Source: Marchantia polymorpha subsp. ruderalis (taxonomy: Eukaryota; Streptophyta; Marchantiopsida; Marchantiales; Marchantiaceae). Taken from it: a DNA stretch of 64,000 nt. Of this stretch, positions 52,103 through 63,782 are shown in pieces. The stretch covers positions 32,428,501 to 32,492,500 of the forward strand of contig AP031352.1 of assembly GCA_037833965.1 (NCBI GenBank). The letters run 5' to 3'. Below the pieces are notes generated by a model. That model did no database searches, had not been told where the DNA came from, and was given only the letters and a program-made list of their open reading frames with translations. A program made the translations under genes and the position numbers. Positions within the stretch are counted from its first letter, which is position 1. Each line of letters starts with the position of its first letter.

Positions 52103-52379
52103 TGAAGTCAACCAAGAAATAACGTGGTTCACATACACTGAGGATACGTCCACGGGATCAATCAGAACTTCACTAAGACTCTAAGTCATAGCCGTACCGA
52201 GTATCTGCTCTTCAAGCTCTATCGTTCTTCCTAAAGCACTCATACACAACGAGTGTTCTATCTCTCTCCTAGTGAGCTCACACAAGCTCACCTATATAGC
52301 AAGCAGTACTAACCTAAGCTAGTCTTTGACTAAGGTTAATCTAACTAGAGTTAGCCAAGATCTAAGAGTTATCCTAACA
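52103..52379 (-). repeat. 5' LTR of the Copia element
   Basis: 277 bases with TG...CA ends (plus strand tgaagtcaacc to tcctaaca). It matches 46185-46463 and lies next to the primer-binding site. Confidence 0.9.
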
Positions 52380-53111
52380 AGAGGGACGAAGTAGGAAGGA
52401 ACGAATAAGAGTGAAACCTTTGGTACTTATTGAGACGAAACCTCTACTTGGAAGATAAAGGTTGACAAAGGATCCAGCGAGAGCTGAACCTCCGACCGAA
52501 AAGCTTGTCGATCAATTCACTCATTCATTCAATTAGCTGCACAGCCAGCAAGAAGGGCAAACATTTTCTTCGCGGTTATATATTTTGAAACTTATCACGG
52601 GGTGCACATTGGGAGCTTTTTGAAGGCGTCACTACGACTGCAACGAGCGACCTTTGCGCATGCTCGATGATATGAGCTGAATATCATATGAAACCAAATT
52701 GTGCACGTCAATTCAGTCAGTCAACACCTTATTTCTCATCTCCCTCCCTCCTCAACTCTGTTTGCTCACACATACATTTCCCGCCCCGCCCCAGTGCAGT
52801 CAGGCCAGCCCATCACATTGCCGTGATCCACATTCAGGCTAGCGGCAGTCGCAACAGCAATCATTAGGTCAGATCAGACTAGTAGAAGGACAAACCAAGC
52901 CTAGTTGAGCTATTGTGAGGGCTTGAGATGCCGACGGGTTGCAGATAGTTCACGGCAGTGGGGTATAGTGGACATCATAGTTTGTTTGCGAGGATGCCAG
53001 CCATGGTAGAAGAGCCATAAATTGAATCCATTGGCACCTATAACCTTGGATCAATTTTGGTCTATCGTATATTAGCGTGAGGTATGATTAGCCCAAAGTG
53101 AGGGATAACTA

Positions 53112-54700
53112 GCGCCTATCAATGAAAAATGTTGAGTGATTATTGAACTTTTGAACGTTTAAAGTGTGAAACATTTTTACATAACAATATTTTATATCAA
53201 AATCATCTTTATAGTTTATGACATGAATCATAAAATTATATTTGATATTTCATATAATTAAATTTATATTGCAATATTCAAAATTGAACTTTCAAATCTT
53301 TTTTTTTCATTGTAGATTAACTCTTCATATAAAAATTGTAAAAGAAAAAAAATGACTCATGAATTTGTATGTAAATATGTATGTAGATTTAAGTGTGTAT
53401 GTACAGAAGGGATAGCAAATCATCATTGTGTTTGCAAGAAACTTATTCCAATTATAATTTAGAAATGAATTGTTAAACTTCATAGAAATTTATAAAACTA
53501 AGTCATTTTATTAATTACTCTGTTACGAAATTAATGCTTAGATATTAGTATATTCATGGGTATTGGATTTCAGTATCATTGACTTATTTTTAATATTTAA
53601 TTATTTTTTACAATTTTTAGTTTATTTAATTATGTGTATATCAAATTAAAAACTATAAATAATAATTTTCAATTAAATATTGTGTGACGTATTTTGTTGT
53701 GTATATTTTCATGAGTTTAATCAAGTTTTATTCTTTGATGAGAATTTCTATAGCTATTTATAAAATCTGTCTAATCTGTCTTCTATTTATAAAATTCAAT
53801 CGTTATTTTCATAACATGATAAAAAATTTCATTTTAGGAAGTTTCAAAATTATACTCTTCTCTTGAATAACATCAGGTTGATTTGTTTCCTTACATATGT
53901 AATGATTGCAGCAAATTGTAGATTTTGTAATTAGAAATGAGATGTATTTAAACAAATCAGAGCTAATGATCGACATATAAATAAATCTCCGTGAAATTTC
54001 TATATGCACATACGAGTACGATAGTGGTATAATGATACACATGTCTACAATATTGTTGACACCATAAAAAATAAACAAAAAGCAATTTCTCTATTGAAAC
54101 TATGCATAAAGATGATAAAATTTGGCAATGTAGGAAATTTATTGCATTTTTATAATTATACTCAGTATTTAAGAAAGATAGTTAGTATTCTTGATCAAAA
54201 TAGGTAAAGAAAGTCAAATTTGCTTTCTTAAATTTTTTTTATTTCAGAAAAAAAAACATATTATATACATGCTTAATTTATTATTGTTAAAAAGGCCAAA
54301 TATGAAGGATTTCATCTGTTATGTGAGATATAATAATATTTTTTGCATTGTAATATCGTAATGATATATATATATGGTCACTTTTGTTAGAGTTAGTTTA
54401 CAAATACAGGGTATATATCAATAATTGACGGTGGTCACCATGTTGATGAATGTCCTTGTGTGTGTGCTCTCATGTTCCTGGCAGGGGAATCGAGAGAATT
54501 ATGACGTTAGAACTCGATGGCACAAAAAATGGTGGACAGTGATCCAGAAAGACCTCGAGAAAGCGCTTCCGGACTCGGTGGACAATCTTTACCTTTACTT
54601 CATCCTATCTTTTTGATCTGATTTCACTCTTCCTTTTCAGGATTCTGAATATCTTATTTCTTGACTTACAACGGCATTTCCTTTCAAGTGTAATGGTCTA
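53112..54700. other. AT-rich intergenic DNA
   Basis: Very AT-rich, with no coding frame beyond chance. The 89-codon minus frame at 53809-54078 is low complexity. A short TA run lies near 54365-54374. Confidence 0.45.
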
Positions 54701-55656
54701 CGAGTGATGTAGGGTTCATATTGTATATGCACATCTTTGAACAAGGCAAGTTAGACTCCACGATCGCCGTTGCAGAGCTTTCCGAAATTCGTAAGTTGCG
54801 TCACAAATTCGGGGCCCAATTTCTCGAATGGAAAGCTAAAGAGCCTTATGGCGGCTTGAACCGAAGGAACATAAATAGCAAACCCAAGTGCCTACCGTCT
54901 ACTTGTGTCATCACGTGAATGCGATTATTACTGCATATAGCAGGGGTCGCAAGGCCAAAGTTTGTGGCAACCCGACGTCACTTCCGCCCATCGCGACGAC
55001 AGTCAAACACACGAATAGAGGAAGAGAATACTGCGACACGTGGGTTTCGACGCGCCGGTTACCCGCAACAACGAGAGTCGCGACGGAATGGGCCGGAATG
55101 AGAACATTCCCTCGACTTCCGAGTTTCAAAACCCCTCCCAGAAACATCGCGAGTTCGCAATCCGGAAACAGAAGAAGATGGAGATTTGCGACCCGATCGC
55201 CTGAAAATAGAGACAAGAAATGGTGGAAGATCGCGAAAGTCTTCTTTCTGTCTGGCAGAGTGACCGCGTGTCTTGCTGCTGCTCTCTCTGTGCAGCAGAA
55301 GGGAGAGAGGGAGGGAGAGTCGCCGATGGATGATGATGGTCATGATGTTGCCGTCCGCGAGGAAGAAATTACGGGAAGACCGCAATTGCGCGCACGAAGG
55401 CGCAGCAGCTCGCATCAAGCTTGCCGTGTCGGCAGGACGGGACAAAAAGATGATCGCTAGATCGTAGCTTTGTCGCCCTGGAAATGCTTCGATTTCTGTG
55501 GTAGTGTTGGGAGTAGAGCAGTGGGCTTGAATGTTTTTGGTGTTGAAACCTCTCAAGAAACCGCGAATCGAGGGGAGTGAGAGGTAGGAGAAACTGTGCC
55601 AGAAACGGAGGGGTCGTTTGATAGATCACCTTCTTCGGTGGTAATTGGGATAGAGA
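54701..55656 (+). promoter_or_regulatory. LCB1 upstream region and probable 5' leader
   Basis: Composition shifts to GC-rich at about 54.7 kb. A 190-codon plus frame (54888-55460) and two overlapping minus frames (54911-55216, 55059-55556) have basic, low-information sequences without motifs and are best read as promoter/leader DNA. A possible leader-intron acceptor (ctctctgtgcag) lies at about 55286-55297, followed by a gag/gga-rich stretch. No TATA box was convincing. Confidence 0.4.
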
Positions 55657-58600
55657 ATGGCAAGTAAGATGATGAATTCGGTGGTTGCCTTCTTCGACGA
55701 GCCGTTTGCTGATGCGGTGGTATTGGGTTTCAAAATTGATGGTGAGGTTTTTTAATCTGTGAGTGTTTAGAAGTATCCTCTTAGGGCGGGTTTCTTTTCT
55801 CGTGGATCTTCTCAGGCACATGGTGTGACGGGCACCCGAGATCTTTGATTGCTCAAGCTGGCTCATATGTCTTGCAATCACTGTGTACAGGACATTTGCT
55901 GGTAGAAGCAGTTCTTATTGCTGCCATCGTCTTCCTGCTGATGCAGAAAAGTTATCAACCCGAAAAGAAACCCCTCACGCAAAATGTGAGTTCGTTTCTT
56001 GTGCAGTGGCTATCAGCTTTGGAAGTGACTGCTTTCAGGAATGATGTGTCGTTGGGAAGAGCTGTAAGTATAACCATTTTTGGTTGTTGTCCCGAATTTT
56101 TCTTTCCGGATTATAATTGTTTTTGCGGACATGACAGGAAATTGACCAATTGTGCGATGAGTGGGTCCCTGATCCTTTGCACCCTCCTATCACCGAAGCA
56201 ATGCAAGCGAAAGTTCCAGTCTTGGAAAGGTATTCGCCTTGGAGGCGTATCAGCCGGGTTGGATTTTCCTTAGTTCTTCCTTCGCACCACATTTGTGGGT
56301 GTTTTGATGCCAGCCCAGTTTATCTGATTCCTTCGGTCAGTATCTATATAAGGTTTTCTCGTTAATGTATGAGAGTTCTTTATTGGGTACTTGCTCAGAA
56401 TTTGATGTCGTACGCGACTTTCAATATGATGAGTCATGGTCTCAGGAAGATTCTCCAGATTCGCGTTTGTGAGGTTCTATGCTTTACGCCCCACTAAGAC
56501 TAAAAAGTATGAGTGGGAATTACAGTTTTGGCGACTTAAAGGGTGAATAAGTCTTTCAGTACTCTTTTTCTAATGGAGTGAAGTTTGGATGTGGTAGTGC
56601 CGCAGGCCCTCACACAATTGTTGCCGGGAAGGATGTTCTAAACCTTTCGTGTGCAAACTATCTGGGTCTAGTTGGCCACCCAAGAGTGAAGGTAATTTTA
56701 TGCTCATGAATGAAGGATGGTAGCAGGAAAGAAGTAGTACAAATATGAATCTTTCCTTCCTTTTTTTGAAGTCAAGTGAGGTGGGAGATTTTGTTTACGG
56801 CATAGCGAAGTTGAACACCGAAATATTCTTTCATGAACATAGGCAGGAAGATCTTTTTGTTTTTGCATTTTCTGACTTTGTGTGCATGATGAGTTTTGAC
56901 CCTGGGGTTTTCATTAGAATATAAGCTGCCGGAGATTTGTAAATGGTTTGTTTTTCGGTCTGTATTACAGGAAACTTGCAATTCTGCCCTTAATAAGTAT
57001 GGGGTTGGTGCTTGTGGTCCTCGTGGGTTCTATGGAACAATAGGTAACAATTGTTTCTGTTTGACTTCGTGCGGTCGTAATGTTCTTTCGCTAATGTCCT
57101 ATATTTTTTCCAATTCCAATTTATCTGTAAATCAAAAACTTAGCAGTACTTTTCCTAAGTGATTTGCCAGCTTAGCGTCGTGTATTTAGTGGATATGTTA
57201 TTGAAGTTCTTTCTAGTATTGCCCCCCTCGTGGATAAGCTATTTTGCAAGATGCTTAATCTCGAAATTTTGTTTTTTTCAGATGTGCATCTTGATCTGGA
57301 GGCCAAAATAGCACAGTTCTTGAAGACTCCTGATTCCATCCTTTATTCTTATGGTCTTGCCACAATTGCAAGTGTTATTCCCGCCTTTTGTAAGCGGGGA
57401 GATCTCATACTAGCGTAAGCTTTGTCACTTTCCCGTATTCACATGGCTTGCTTGGTGGGAGACAATGCGAGCTTTAAAAATTTGGTTCTGATTTCCAAGT
57501 CATGTGTCATGAGTACAGGAATTCTCTTGTCTGTCCGCTTCGATTTCCATCTCTGGTTTAGAGTCACAGCCATTTCATTAGGCAATTTGATTTACCCCCG
57601 TCATATTTCATAGGGATGAAGGTGTTCATTGGGGAATCCAGAACGGGCTCTACTTATCTAGAAGCACTGTGAAACTCTTCAAACATAATGATATGAAACA
57701 TCTGGAGTCTCTGCTCGAGGAAGTTTTCCGAGAAGACAAGCGCAAGAAGAAAGCATTGAATCGTCGCTTTATAGTTGTTGAAGCTATTTACCAGGTATCA
57801 TATATGAGGAGCGTATGATCCAAAGGGGAGCGTCTGATCCTTCTTTAGTTTCTATTCTCTCTTGCTCTTCTAAATACATGAGCTTAATAATCTTACAAAC
57901 CTATTGAAAAGTAGGTGAGCGTGATCCTTCATCCTCGTTCATACTTGATTCTGAGTTGATTGTGCAAATGTTTCTGTATTCTGGTAGAATTCAGGTCTTA
58001 TGACGCCTCTAGATGAAGTTATTCGTCTGAAGGAGAAGTACAAGTTCAGAGTTCTAGTTGACGAGAGCCACTCTCTCGGTGTACTTGGAAAGACAGGCCG
58101 TGGTATTACAGAACATTTCAATCTGCCGGTGTGTTAATTACCTTCCTCTACCATATTAGCGCTTTTGCACATGGTTTCTGTTCTCCGTGAAGCGTCTTTC
58201 ACCTCATCTTCGTTGTGGCAGTCATTTATTGAGTTTCTTTCACTTGTGGCAGGTTGAAAAAGTTGACATTCTAACTGCAGCCATGGGGCATGCCCTGGGC
58301 TCTGTTGGAGGATTTTGTACTGGAAGTGCCAAAGTAGTGGACCATCAGGTTCGTGAAAGGAAAACTGTTCCTCATATTTTCATGTCACGTGTAATACTGT
58401 TCTGAGTGCCATCACCGCATTCGAAACACATTCGTGCTTCTTGTCGTCTGTGTGCTCCTTGATATGAATACTACATGCAGTTTCTCCTTACTATCGAGAA
58501 TTAAATATTCGTGAACAGCGTCTCAGTGGTGCAGGTTATTGTTTCTCAGCATCGCTGCCTCCTTATTTAGCAAGTGGATCTATTGCCGCCATTGAAATTA

Positions 58601-59311
58601 TTGAGGAGAATCCAGATCTCCTAGTTAACTTACGGAGAAACATCATCACTTTTCGCAGATGTGGGTCTTCTTGCAGCTCTATCTTTGCTCTTTTCCTCTC
58701 TTGTTCGTAGCGAATGATTCTGAGTAGGCTTTTATTAGACGGACATTAAACTATGTACTGCTTTATACCTGCAGCCCTATCGAACATTCAGGAAGTGGTT
58801 GTAAGCGGTCACAATTTCTCGCCCCTTATATTTCTCCACCTGAAGACTCCAAGTTCACCAGATGTTGATGGACTTCTCCTCCAGGAGATTGCCGACCAGG
58901 TGGATGAATCCCTTACGCCACAATTTTGTTTCAACCTCACCCACCTAGCATGTTAGAAACTGCAATATTTTGCAGTTTCTAACATGCTAGGTGGTAGGTA
59001 TTAATATCAGGATGCTGCGTCATGAGAAGCTCCTAGCTTTACAATTGCACGGTGGTTCTCCTTCTGTCGATTATCAGTCAGCCGTAGGTTTCATGTATTA
59101 GGAGGCAGGTTACTGACAGGATTTGTGGTTACTACAGATGCTCGAGAAAGAATCTGTGCTCATAAGCGTGACCAAGCGTTCTTTCCTGGACAAATGCAAA
59201 TTCCCCATCGGTCTACGGCTCACTGTTTCAGCTGCACATACAGAGGAAGAGCTTCATGCAGCAGCCGGATCATTGCAACGTGTTGTACAGATTGTTTTAC
59301 AACAGCGATGA
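55657..59311 (+). CDS. LCB1: Serine palmitoyltransferase long-chain base subunit 1 (12 exons)
   Basis: LCB1 pairs with LCB2 in the ER membrane to condense serine with palmitoyl-CoA, the first step of sphingolipid synthesis. Exons: 55657-55741, 55891-55985, 56138-56229, 56598-56691, 56971-57043, 57282-57414, 57614-57794, 57988-58128, 58253-58348, 58519-58660, 58775-58899 and 59138-59311. All introns are GT-AG and the 1431 bases stay in frame (476 residues; the Arabidopsis protein is about 480). One membrane helix lies at about 31-46. [20 protein letters not shown] is at about 61-80, [14 protein letters not shown] at about 131-144, VVEAIYQNSG near 245-254 and [17 protein letters not shown] at about 306-322. 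As expected for LCB1, the PLP-binding lysine of the paralogous LCB2 is absent. The cysteine matching the human neuropathy residue (GACGPRG) is present. The start matches the family's short N-terminus. Confidence 0.96.
58941..58994. repeat. Perfect 25-bp inverted repeat (hairpin) in LCB1 intron 11
   Basis: The left arm at 58941-58965 begins ccacctagcatgttagaaac. The loop tatt is at 58966-58969 and the right arm at 58970-58994. All 25 pairs match. It starts 42 bases after the exon-11 donor (58899/58900). In pre-mRNA it would form a strong stem. It is not a known RNA gene. Confidence 0.9.
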
Positions 59312-61136
59312 CCTCTGCTTGTGCCTTTTTTGAGAATTTTCGCCTTATGCTAGATGAAAAGGTTGAGCAGTGCAAGCTGATCCAAAAGAAATGTGTTTTA
59401 GATCCTGTATCGATCGGCTGAGAAAAAACTTGGTAGTAATGGAGGAAAGTCAAAATGGTCTTGCCATTCAAGGCCCTCGTTGTGTAAATTAATTGAAGGT
59501 GGTAGGATGATAAAGATTAAAGTAAATGCAGCCAATTTCTTGTTAATCAATGTCACTTTGGCACTTCTTTCTCTTCTTCCGAACGTAGTTTAGCATATAA
59601 TAAACCAACAGGGTTGGTGTGAAAGAGAATTTGGTCTTTGTAGATCCTTCGAAGCTAGTCACAATATGCTCGCCCGGGGTTCCAAATCGAGAGTCTTCTC
59701 GATTCCTTGGGATTCTCACGTTACAAGGACGTCACCTTGTGTAAACCACCTCTCCTTGGAAGTAAATGTACTTCTATTCCAAAATCATAGTGAGCAATTG
59801 ATTTTCTCATCGTGTATGAATCCAAGCTTGCCCGGAACTGGTCTAGTGATTTTTTCTAAAGACACTGAGAAGAGTCACCATTGTTGCACGAGTGTACATA
59901 TATACAGTTGAGGAATTTCGAAATTTGGACGAAAGATCTGGGGTTCCGACAGTGGCACGTGAAATCCCAAACTAGGCTGCCACATTTAGAGAATACACGA
60001 GCCGGAGTGTCCAGCCGGACAAAAATTGCTCTTCTTAGAGGTCACTTACAGGTGCTTTACATATTCCTTTAATATGTAGTAATATGTCCAAAGAACATCA
60101 GCATTTTGTACAGCCTGCCCGTATAACCCTTTTAATGGTGCAGTTGCGACAGTATGGAACTCAGGCTGTAAGTCCATCAGAGTATTTCAGTATCTAGCAA
60201 TTTTGTCCTAGATTTTGTAAAAGACAGACTCCAAAACACCTTAACGACAAAGCCATTTCTAATCAAAAGAAGAAAACGTCTTTTTTTGCTTTCGTCTTAC
60301 TGAGATTGCGTTCATATGGGCAGTCAATATGGATCCTCTAACTTCCGAGGACAAATGACCACGCCATTTACTTTCAGTACATCAAATATTTGAGATCCAA
60401 TGCCAAGTCTTCTATTCTCTCATAATCTAATACATACAGTAATTCCAGCCCATGGCTTTTTTAGGTTCATTCGGAGCTTTGGCAAGCAGTATTGGGGGTG
60501 TTATGTGCATGATCCCTTTTACGGGAGGCGGAACCCTTCTCTGTTTAGGCTAGGACATGGTGCCCCAGAACACATCGTACACAAAGAGAGCTCTCCACTA
60601 TTTAGATTCAAAACTTCTACTGTTTCAAATAAAGTTTTTCTGAAAACTGAAAGGTTTTGAACCCGATAATACATATCTAGCCCGATTCATGTTCGCCATA
60701 ACATGGGTTCTGCAGATATTCTGTTCTTAAAATTAGAAGAATGCGAGTTTCATTTTTTGGTTAAATAGTCAATGAGCACATATTGATGAAATGTTTGAGG
60801 ACATATATTGTATGACATGTCTATATTGATCAAATCTAATGATAGAAAACGCATTTCATTTGTCATTATTGTGATCAGTCAGAAATTTCAATTGCACACT
60901 TGCAATGAGACTCGAAAAGTGTTAATAATCGATGATAGTTTCAATAAAATTGAATAAATCTTGTGGAAAATGTTAAAATATATTTCAACGATGGCACTAG
61001 CTTTCTATGACACAAAACCAGCGATTTTAACTAAAACTTTGTATAAGTGAAAATAAAGTCACCTAGCTGAATCACGATTTCACGTACTGTCTGTGTGAGA
61101 TTTCTTGCAGAATTATCTTATAAATTGATAACAGAG
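59312..61136. other. Downstream of LCB1, intergenic
   Basis: The LCB1 3' UTR probably occupies the first few hundred bases; aataaacc near 59600 is a weak polyadenylation candidate. Frames such as 59666-59911 and 60400-60660 show no motifs. From about 60.7 kb the sequence is AT-rich. Confidence 0.4.
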
Positions 61137-61440
61137 CAGCGATGGTAGGGCAATGATGGGAGCGAAAGCGGCGAACGAGGCTGGCGAGCGTTGTGCAATG
61201 GAGGCGGCAGGAACTAGGCAGGGAGGCCGGAGAAGCGCTCAGACCGCGGAAGCGGAGTTGTCCTGACGTTTAGGGACGAGAGCTTTCGATTGTTGCTGTC
61301 ACCCTTTCGATTGTTGCTAAACCTCTCGTCCGCAGTGACAGAAAAGCCGGACGCCCGTGCGTGCAGTTGGAGGTGCGGGTTTGAGCCTTAGCTCAAACCC
61401 GCACTGAGCTAAGGCTGTTGATCGCCTTTAAAACATTGTG
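61137..61440. other. Isolated GC-rich island with competing hairpins
   Basis: GC-rich DNA bounded by AT-rich DNA on both sides. It contains a direct repeat of ctttcgattgttgct (61283 and about 61304) and gggacgag...ctcgtcc inverted blocks. Two overlapping perfect stems cannot form together: 61373-61404 (14-bp arms gtgcgggtttgagc, loop ctta) and 61384-61416 (12-bp arms agccttagctca, loop aacccgcac). Origin is unknown; a gene or element fragment is possible. Confidence 0.55.
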
Positions 61441-61872
61441 ACATTGAGGTCGATGGACATCATACATAGTTGAGAAGTACAAGATAAGAAGAAGAGTCTT
61501 TGTTGACGTCAAAAAAATTCACAAGCATGGGACAGTGAGAATTGGATTCACATTTTGATCCGTGCTCGAGACATTACATACCTGATCGGTTATTGTGCGA
61601 GATACATTTGCAAATATTTTATTTATCAAAATATTTTACATCTTGCCAACAATTGAATTGTGATTACAATTTATAAATATTTTGACCTCAATTATCAATT
61701 CATATGAAATAAAATTTCTTGTAAAAATATTGAGCTATTGATAATTTACATTAAGTTATCGAAAAGTATTGATAAATATTATATAAAACAATGTTATATT
61801 ATTTATGAATATATGATTCTATGCAAATTATTAATAAATTTTTTTTAAGTAAAAACTATATTACATCTATAT
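61441..61872. other. AT-rich spacer
   Basis: AT-rich, no coding frame or repeat boundary seen. Confidence 0.4.
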
Positions 61873-62131
61873 GGTTGGGTTTAACTCCCATTAAGGATCA
61901 ACCTCATGTGTAATTATATATAGCTGCGATTGTTCGTCTACTTTGGGTATATATACCTTGATGTTTATGCGGACAATGTTACGTTTTTAACTGAAGTAGT
62001 AAACTCTTTCAAGTGTATTACTCCGTGAAAGTAGCCCTTGAGAGTGAATCACATTATACGAGTGTCTTCTTTATCTCTCGTGTTGTTGGCTTGCTCAATG
62101 TGATCTCGAGTTGTACCGTTAGAATTTGTAT
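61873..62131 (+). repeat. 5' LTR of a Copia-type element
   Basis: Related to 45098-45365. It contains a gggtatatatacc TATA-like stretch and ends just before a gtatcagagcc primer-binding motif (about 62132-62145), complementary to initiator tRNA-Met. The left bound is approximate. Confidence 0.6.
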
Positions 62132-63782
62132 CAGAGCCGATTCCGGTTCAAACTCTATGTTAGAGTGTTTTTTCTAACAGTGGTTACATGTTTTTTTTCC
62201 AGTTTGGAGACTTAGTGTTCTTAGGGTTTTATTTCGGAGTCTGTAGTCAGTTAAGTGATTAAATTTGTGTCTGTTGACGGTTTTGTTAGTGACAATTTCC
62301 ACTGAGGGTTGTCTTAAAAAAGTTTTATGAGACAAGAATTTACTAGACAGTTTTTTATTTCTGTCTATTGGTTTCTGAAACGAGTCGACAGAAATATTTT
62401 GTTTTTTGACGGTCAAGGTTTTGTTAATTGTTTTTTGAATTTGTGACAGTTTTATGACTTTAATGCAAACAGATTTGAGGGTGATAGTTCTTGGACGAGC
62501 TGAGCTGATCTGACCTGAACTACATGGCAACAGAGGAAGTTAGAGAGACTCATCCAGTTTTTGTTGGACAAGTTGCTGATAGGACTGACGACGAGTAATC
62601 AATTTGTTATTTAGGGTTTCAGCGAGAGGTTTCTGGAGGTTCGAATGAGTATTCAAGTGAGATCGAGAGCGGCGGATCCTCCCCCGCGCAGTTTGCAAGA
62701 GCGGCAACCCTTCCGCAGTCGTGGTTGGAGTCGGCGTGCCAACCGTGATCGGCAGTGCAACGTAGTCAACGGCCGACCAATAAAGACAAGGACGGCGGAA
62801 ACCAACGGTGTAGTTCGGGACAACAATGAAGACATATTTTGTCATAAATATGTATTAAAAATATTTTTTCATTGGAGTCTAGGAAAATTGAATATTGTTG
62901 GAAAGCTCTCGATGCAAATAGTGCATCTCGACATTTCTCAAGAGCTTAACAATGACTCAAAAGAAGGAAATTGACTTGAAAGCTGACATTGTCTCTCCTT
63001 TTTGACGTGAAGATTTGCCAGGGTGAAAGGTCGGTGGCTATTTTGGATATAACATATTACCTTTCGATGGCCAAGGTGATTATTTGCTTTGGAAAAAGCA
63101 GGTATGAGTGAAGTTACAATAAATGGATCTCACTATATGCTTGGAAAAACTTCTCAAATAAATGAGATTGAATGGAGTGTTGCTTAGGACCTGACAATTT
63201 CCACGGTGTTGACATTCCTAGACCATACCATATCAAAGCAGGTTAAAGAATACTTTGAAGTTTTAAAGTTGTTTGATGCGTTTCAACAACGGTTCCATTA
63301 GAAAAATACGTCAAATGTCATAAACACTTAAATGTGATTGCTACGATTCATTATGAAACCCAGCTCAAGAATCCAAAACCATATTCATGGCTTTGAAAAT
63401 GTATTGATGGATCTTTGAAATATGGAATATGAGCTTCATGACATAAAGAAGTCAATGCATCTTCTTCACTCATTGCTGTTTATTTATCAGACGCTATCAA
63501 AGATTCTTCTTCATTATTAGAACACAACACTCACTTACAACGAGGTTGTAAGTGATCTTGTGATGGACACAGTGAAGCAAGATTTGTTATCCCCTCCATC
63601 CCATCCACTTCTGAGACAACACTTATTATGACCCAAGGTCAATCACAATCGAGAGATTTCAACAATTCACGGCGTTTGAGATTGAAGAGGGAGAAATCAA
63701 AATCTCTTGAGCAAAGTAAACTCCAGTTTATGGCTGAGCCATTTGACAAGAAGAATGTTATTTGTTGAAGATGTGGGAAGAT
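62132..63782 (+). mobile_element. Copia gag region, broken and interrupted by another element
   Basis: The primer-binding motif is at about 62135 and a gag-like start MATEEVRETHPVFVG at 62524. Further on come UBN2-type gag segments (DYLLWKK near 63080, the SMHLLHSLL region near 63450) and, at 63750-63782, the beginning of a CCHC zinc knuckle (RCGKM). There the sequence switches abruptly to the inverted copy of the 12.3-12.5 kb terminal block, so a younger element landed in the knuckle. The gag is broken in several places. Polymerase domains, if kept, lie beyond the window. Confidence 0.6.

Larger units (their letters stand above)
46185..52379 (-). mobile_element. Ty1/Copia LTR retrotransposon, minus orientation, broken
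   Basis: It has both LTRs, PBS, polypurine tract and all Copia domains in the family order. On the minus strand, from high to low coordinate: UBN2-type gag (about 50650-50267), CCHC zinc knuckle (about 50060-50000), protease with a DSACSYH motif (about 49860), GAG-pre-integrase HHCC (about 49480-49250), integrase core (about 49230-48800), reverse transcriptase with YVDDMLIA (about 48370-47000) and RNase H (to about 46630). The copy carries several breaks and is not a continuous polyprotein. The two LTRs differ at roughly 25-30 of about 277 positions by eye (near 10%), mostly transitions, so it is moderately old. It lies inside a long-inverted-repeat element. A clear 5-bp target duplication was not found. 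Confidence 0.93.
45811..53111. mobile_element. Long-inverted-repeat (foldback-like) element split by a Copia insertion
   Basis: The left arm is 45811-46088 and the right arm is 52808-53111 (inverted). Outer ends read tagttattcctcactttgag and tagttatccctcactttggg (right arm inverted). Further matching blocks are ctaatcat, gtggattcagtttatgg/atggattcaatttatgg, tgatctgacc(g/t)aatga and gcctgaatgtggatcacggcaa (inverted right) against gtctgaatgtcgatcacgac. Taking out the Copia at 46185-52379 leaves about 1.1 kb with arms of about 280-300 bases. The arms have many substitutions, so the host element predates the Copia. Target duplication and superfamily are not determined. The gaps 46089-46184 and 52380-52807 are its non-repeated centre. 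Confidence 0.72.

Noticed and set aside
46180-52384. Target-site duplication of the Copia element
   Set aside because: The five bases beside each LTR (acgag and agagg) do not match; only a shifted partial match exists, so none is reported.
54888-55460. 190-codon plus-strand frame upstream of LCB1
   Set aside because: Basic, motif-free sequence in GC-rich promoter/leader DNA, with overlapping open frames on the other strand; no evidence of a gene.
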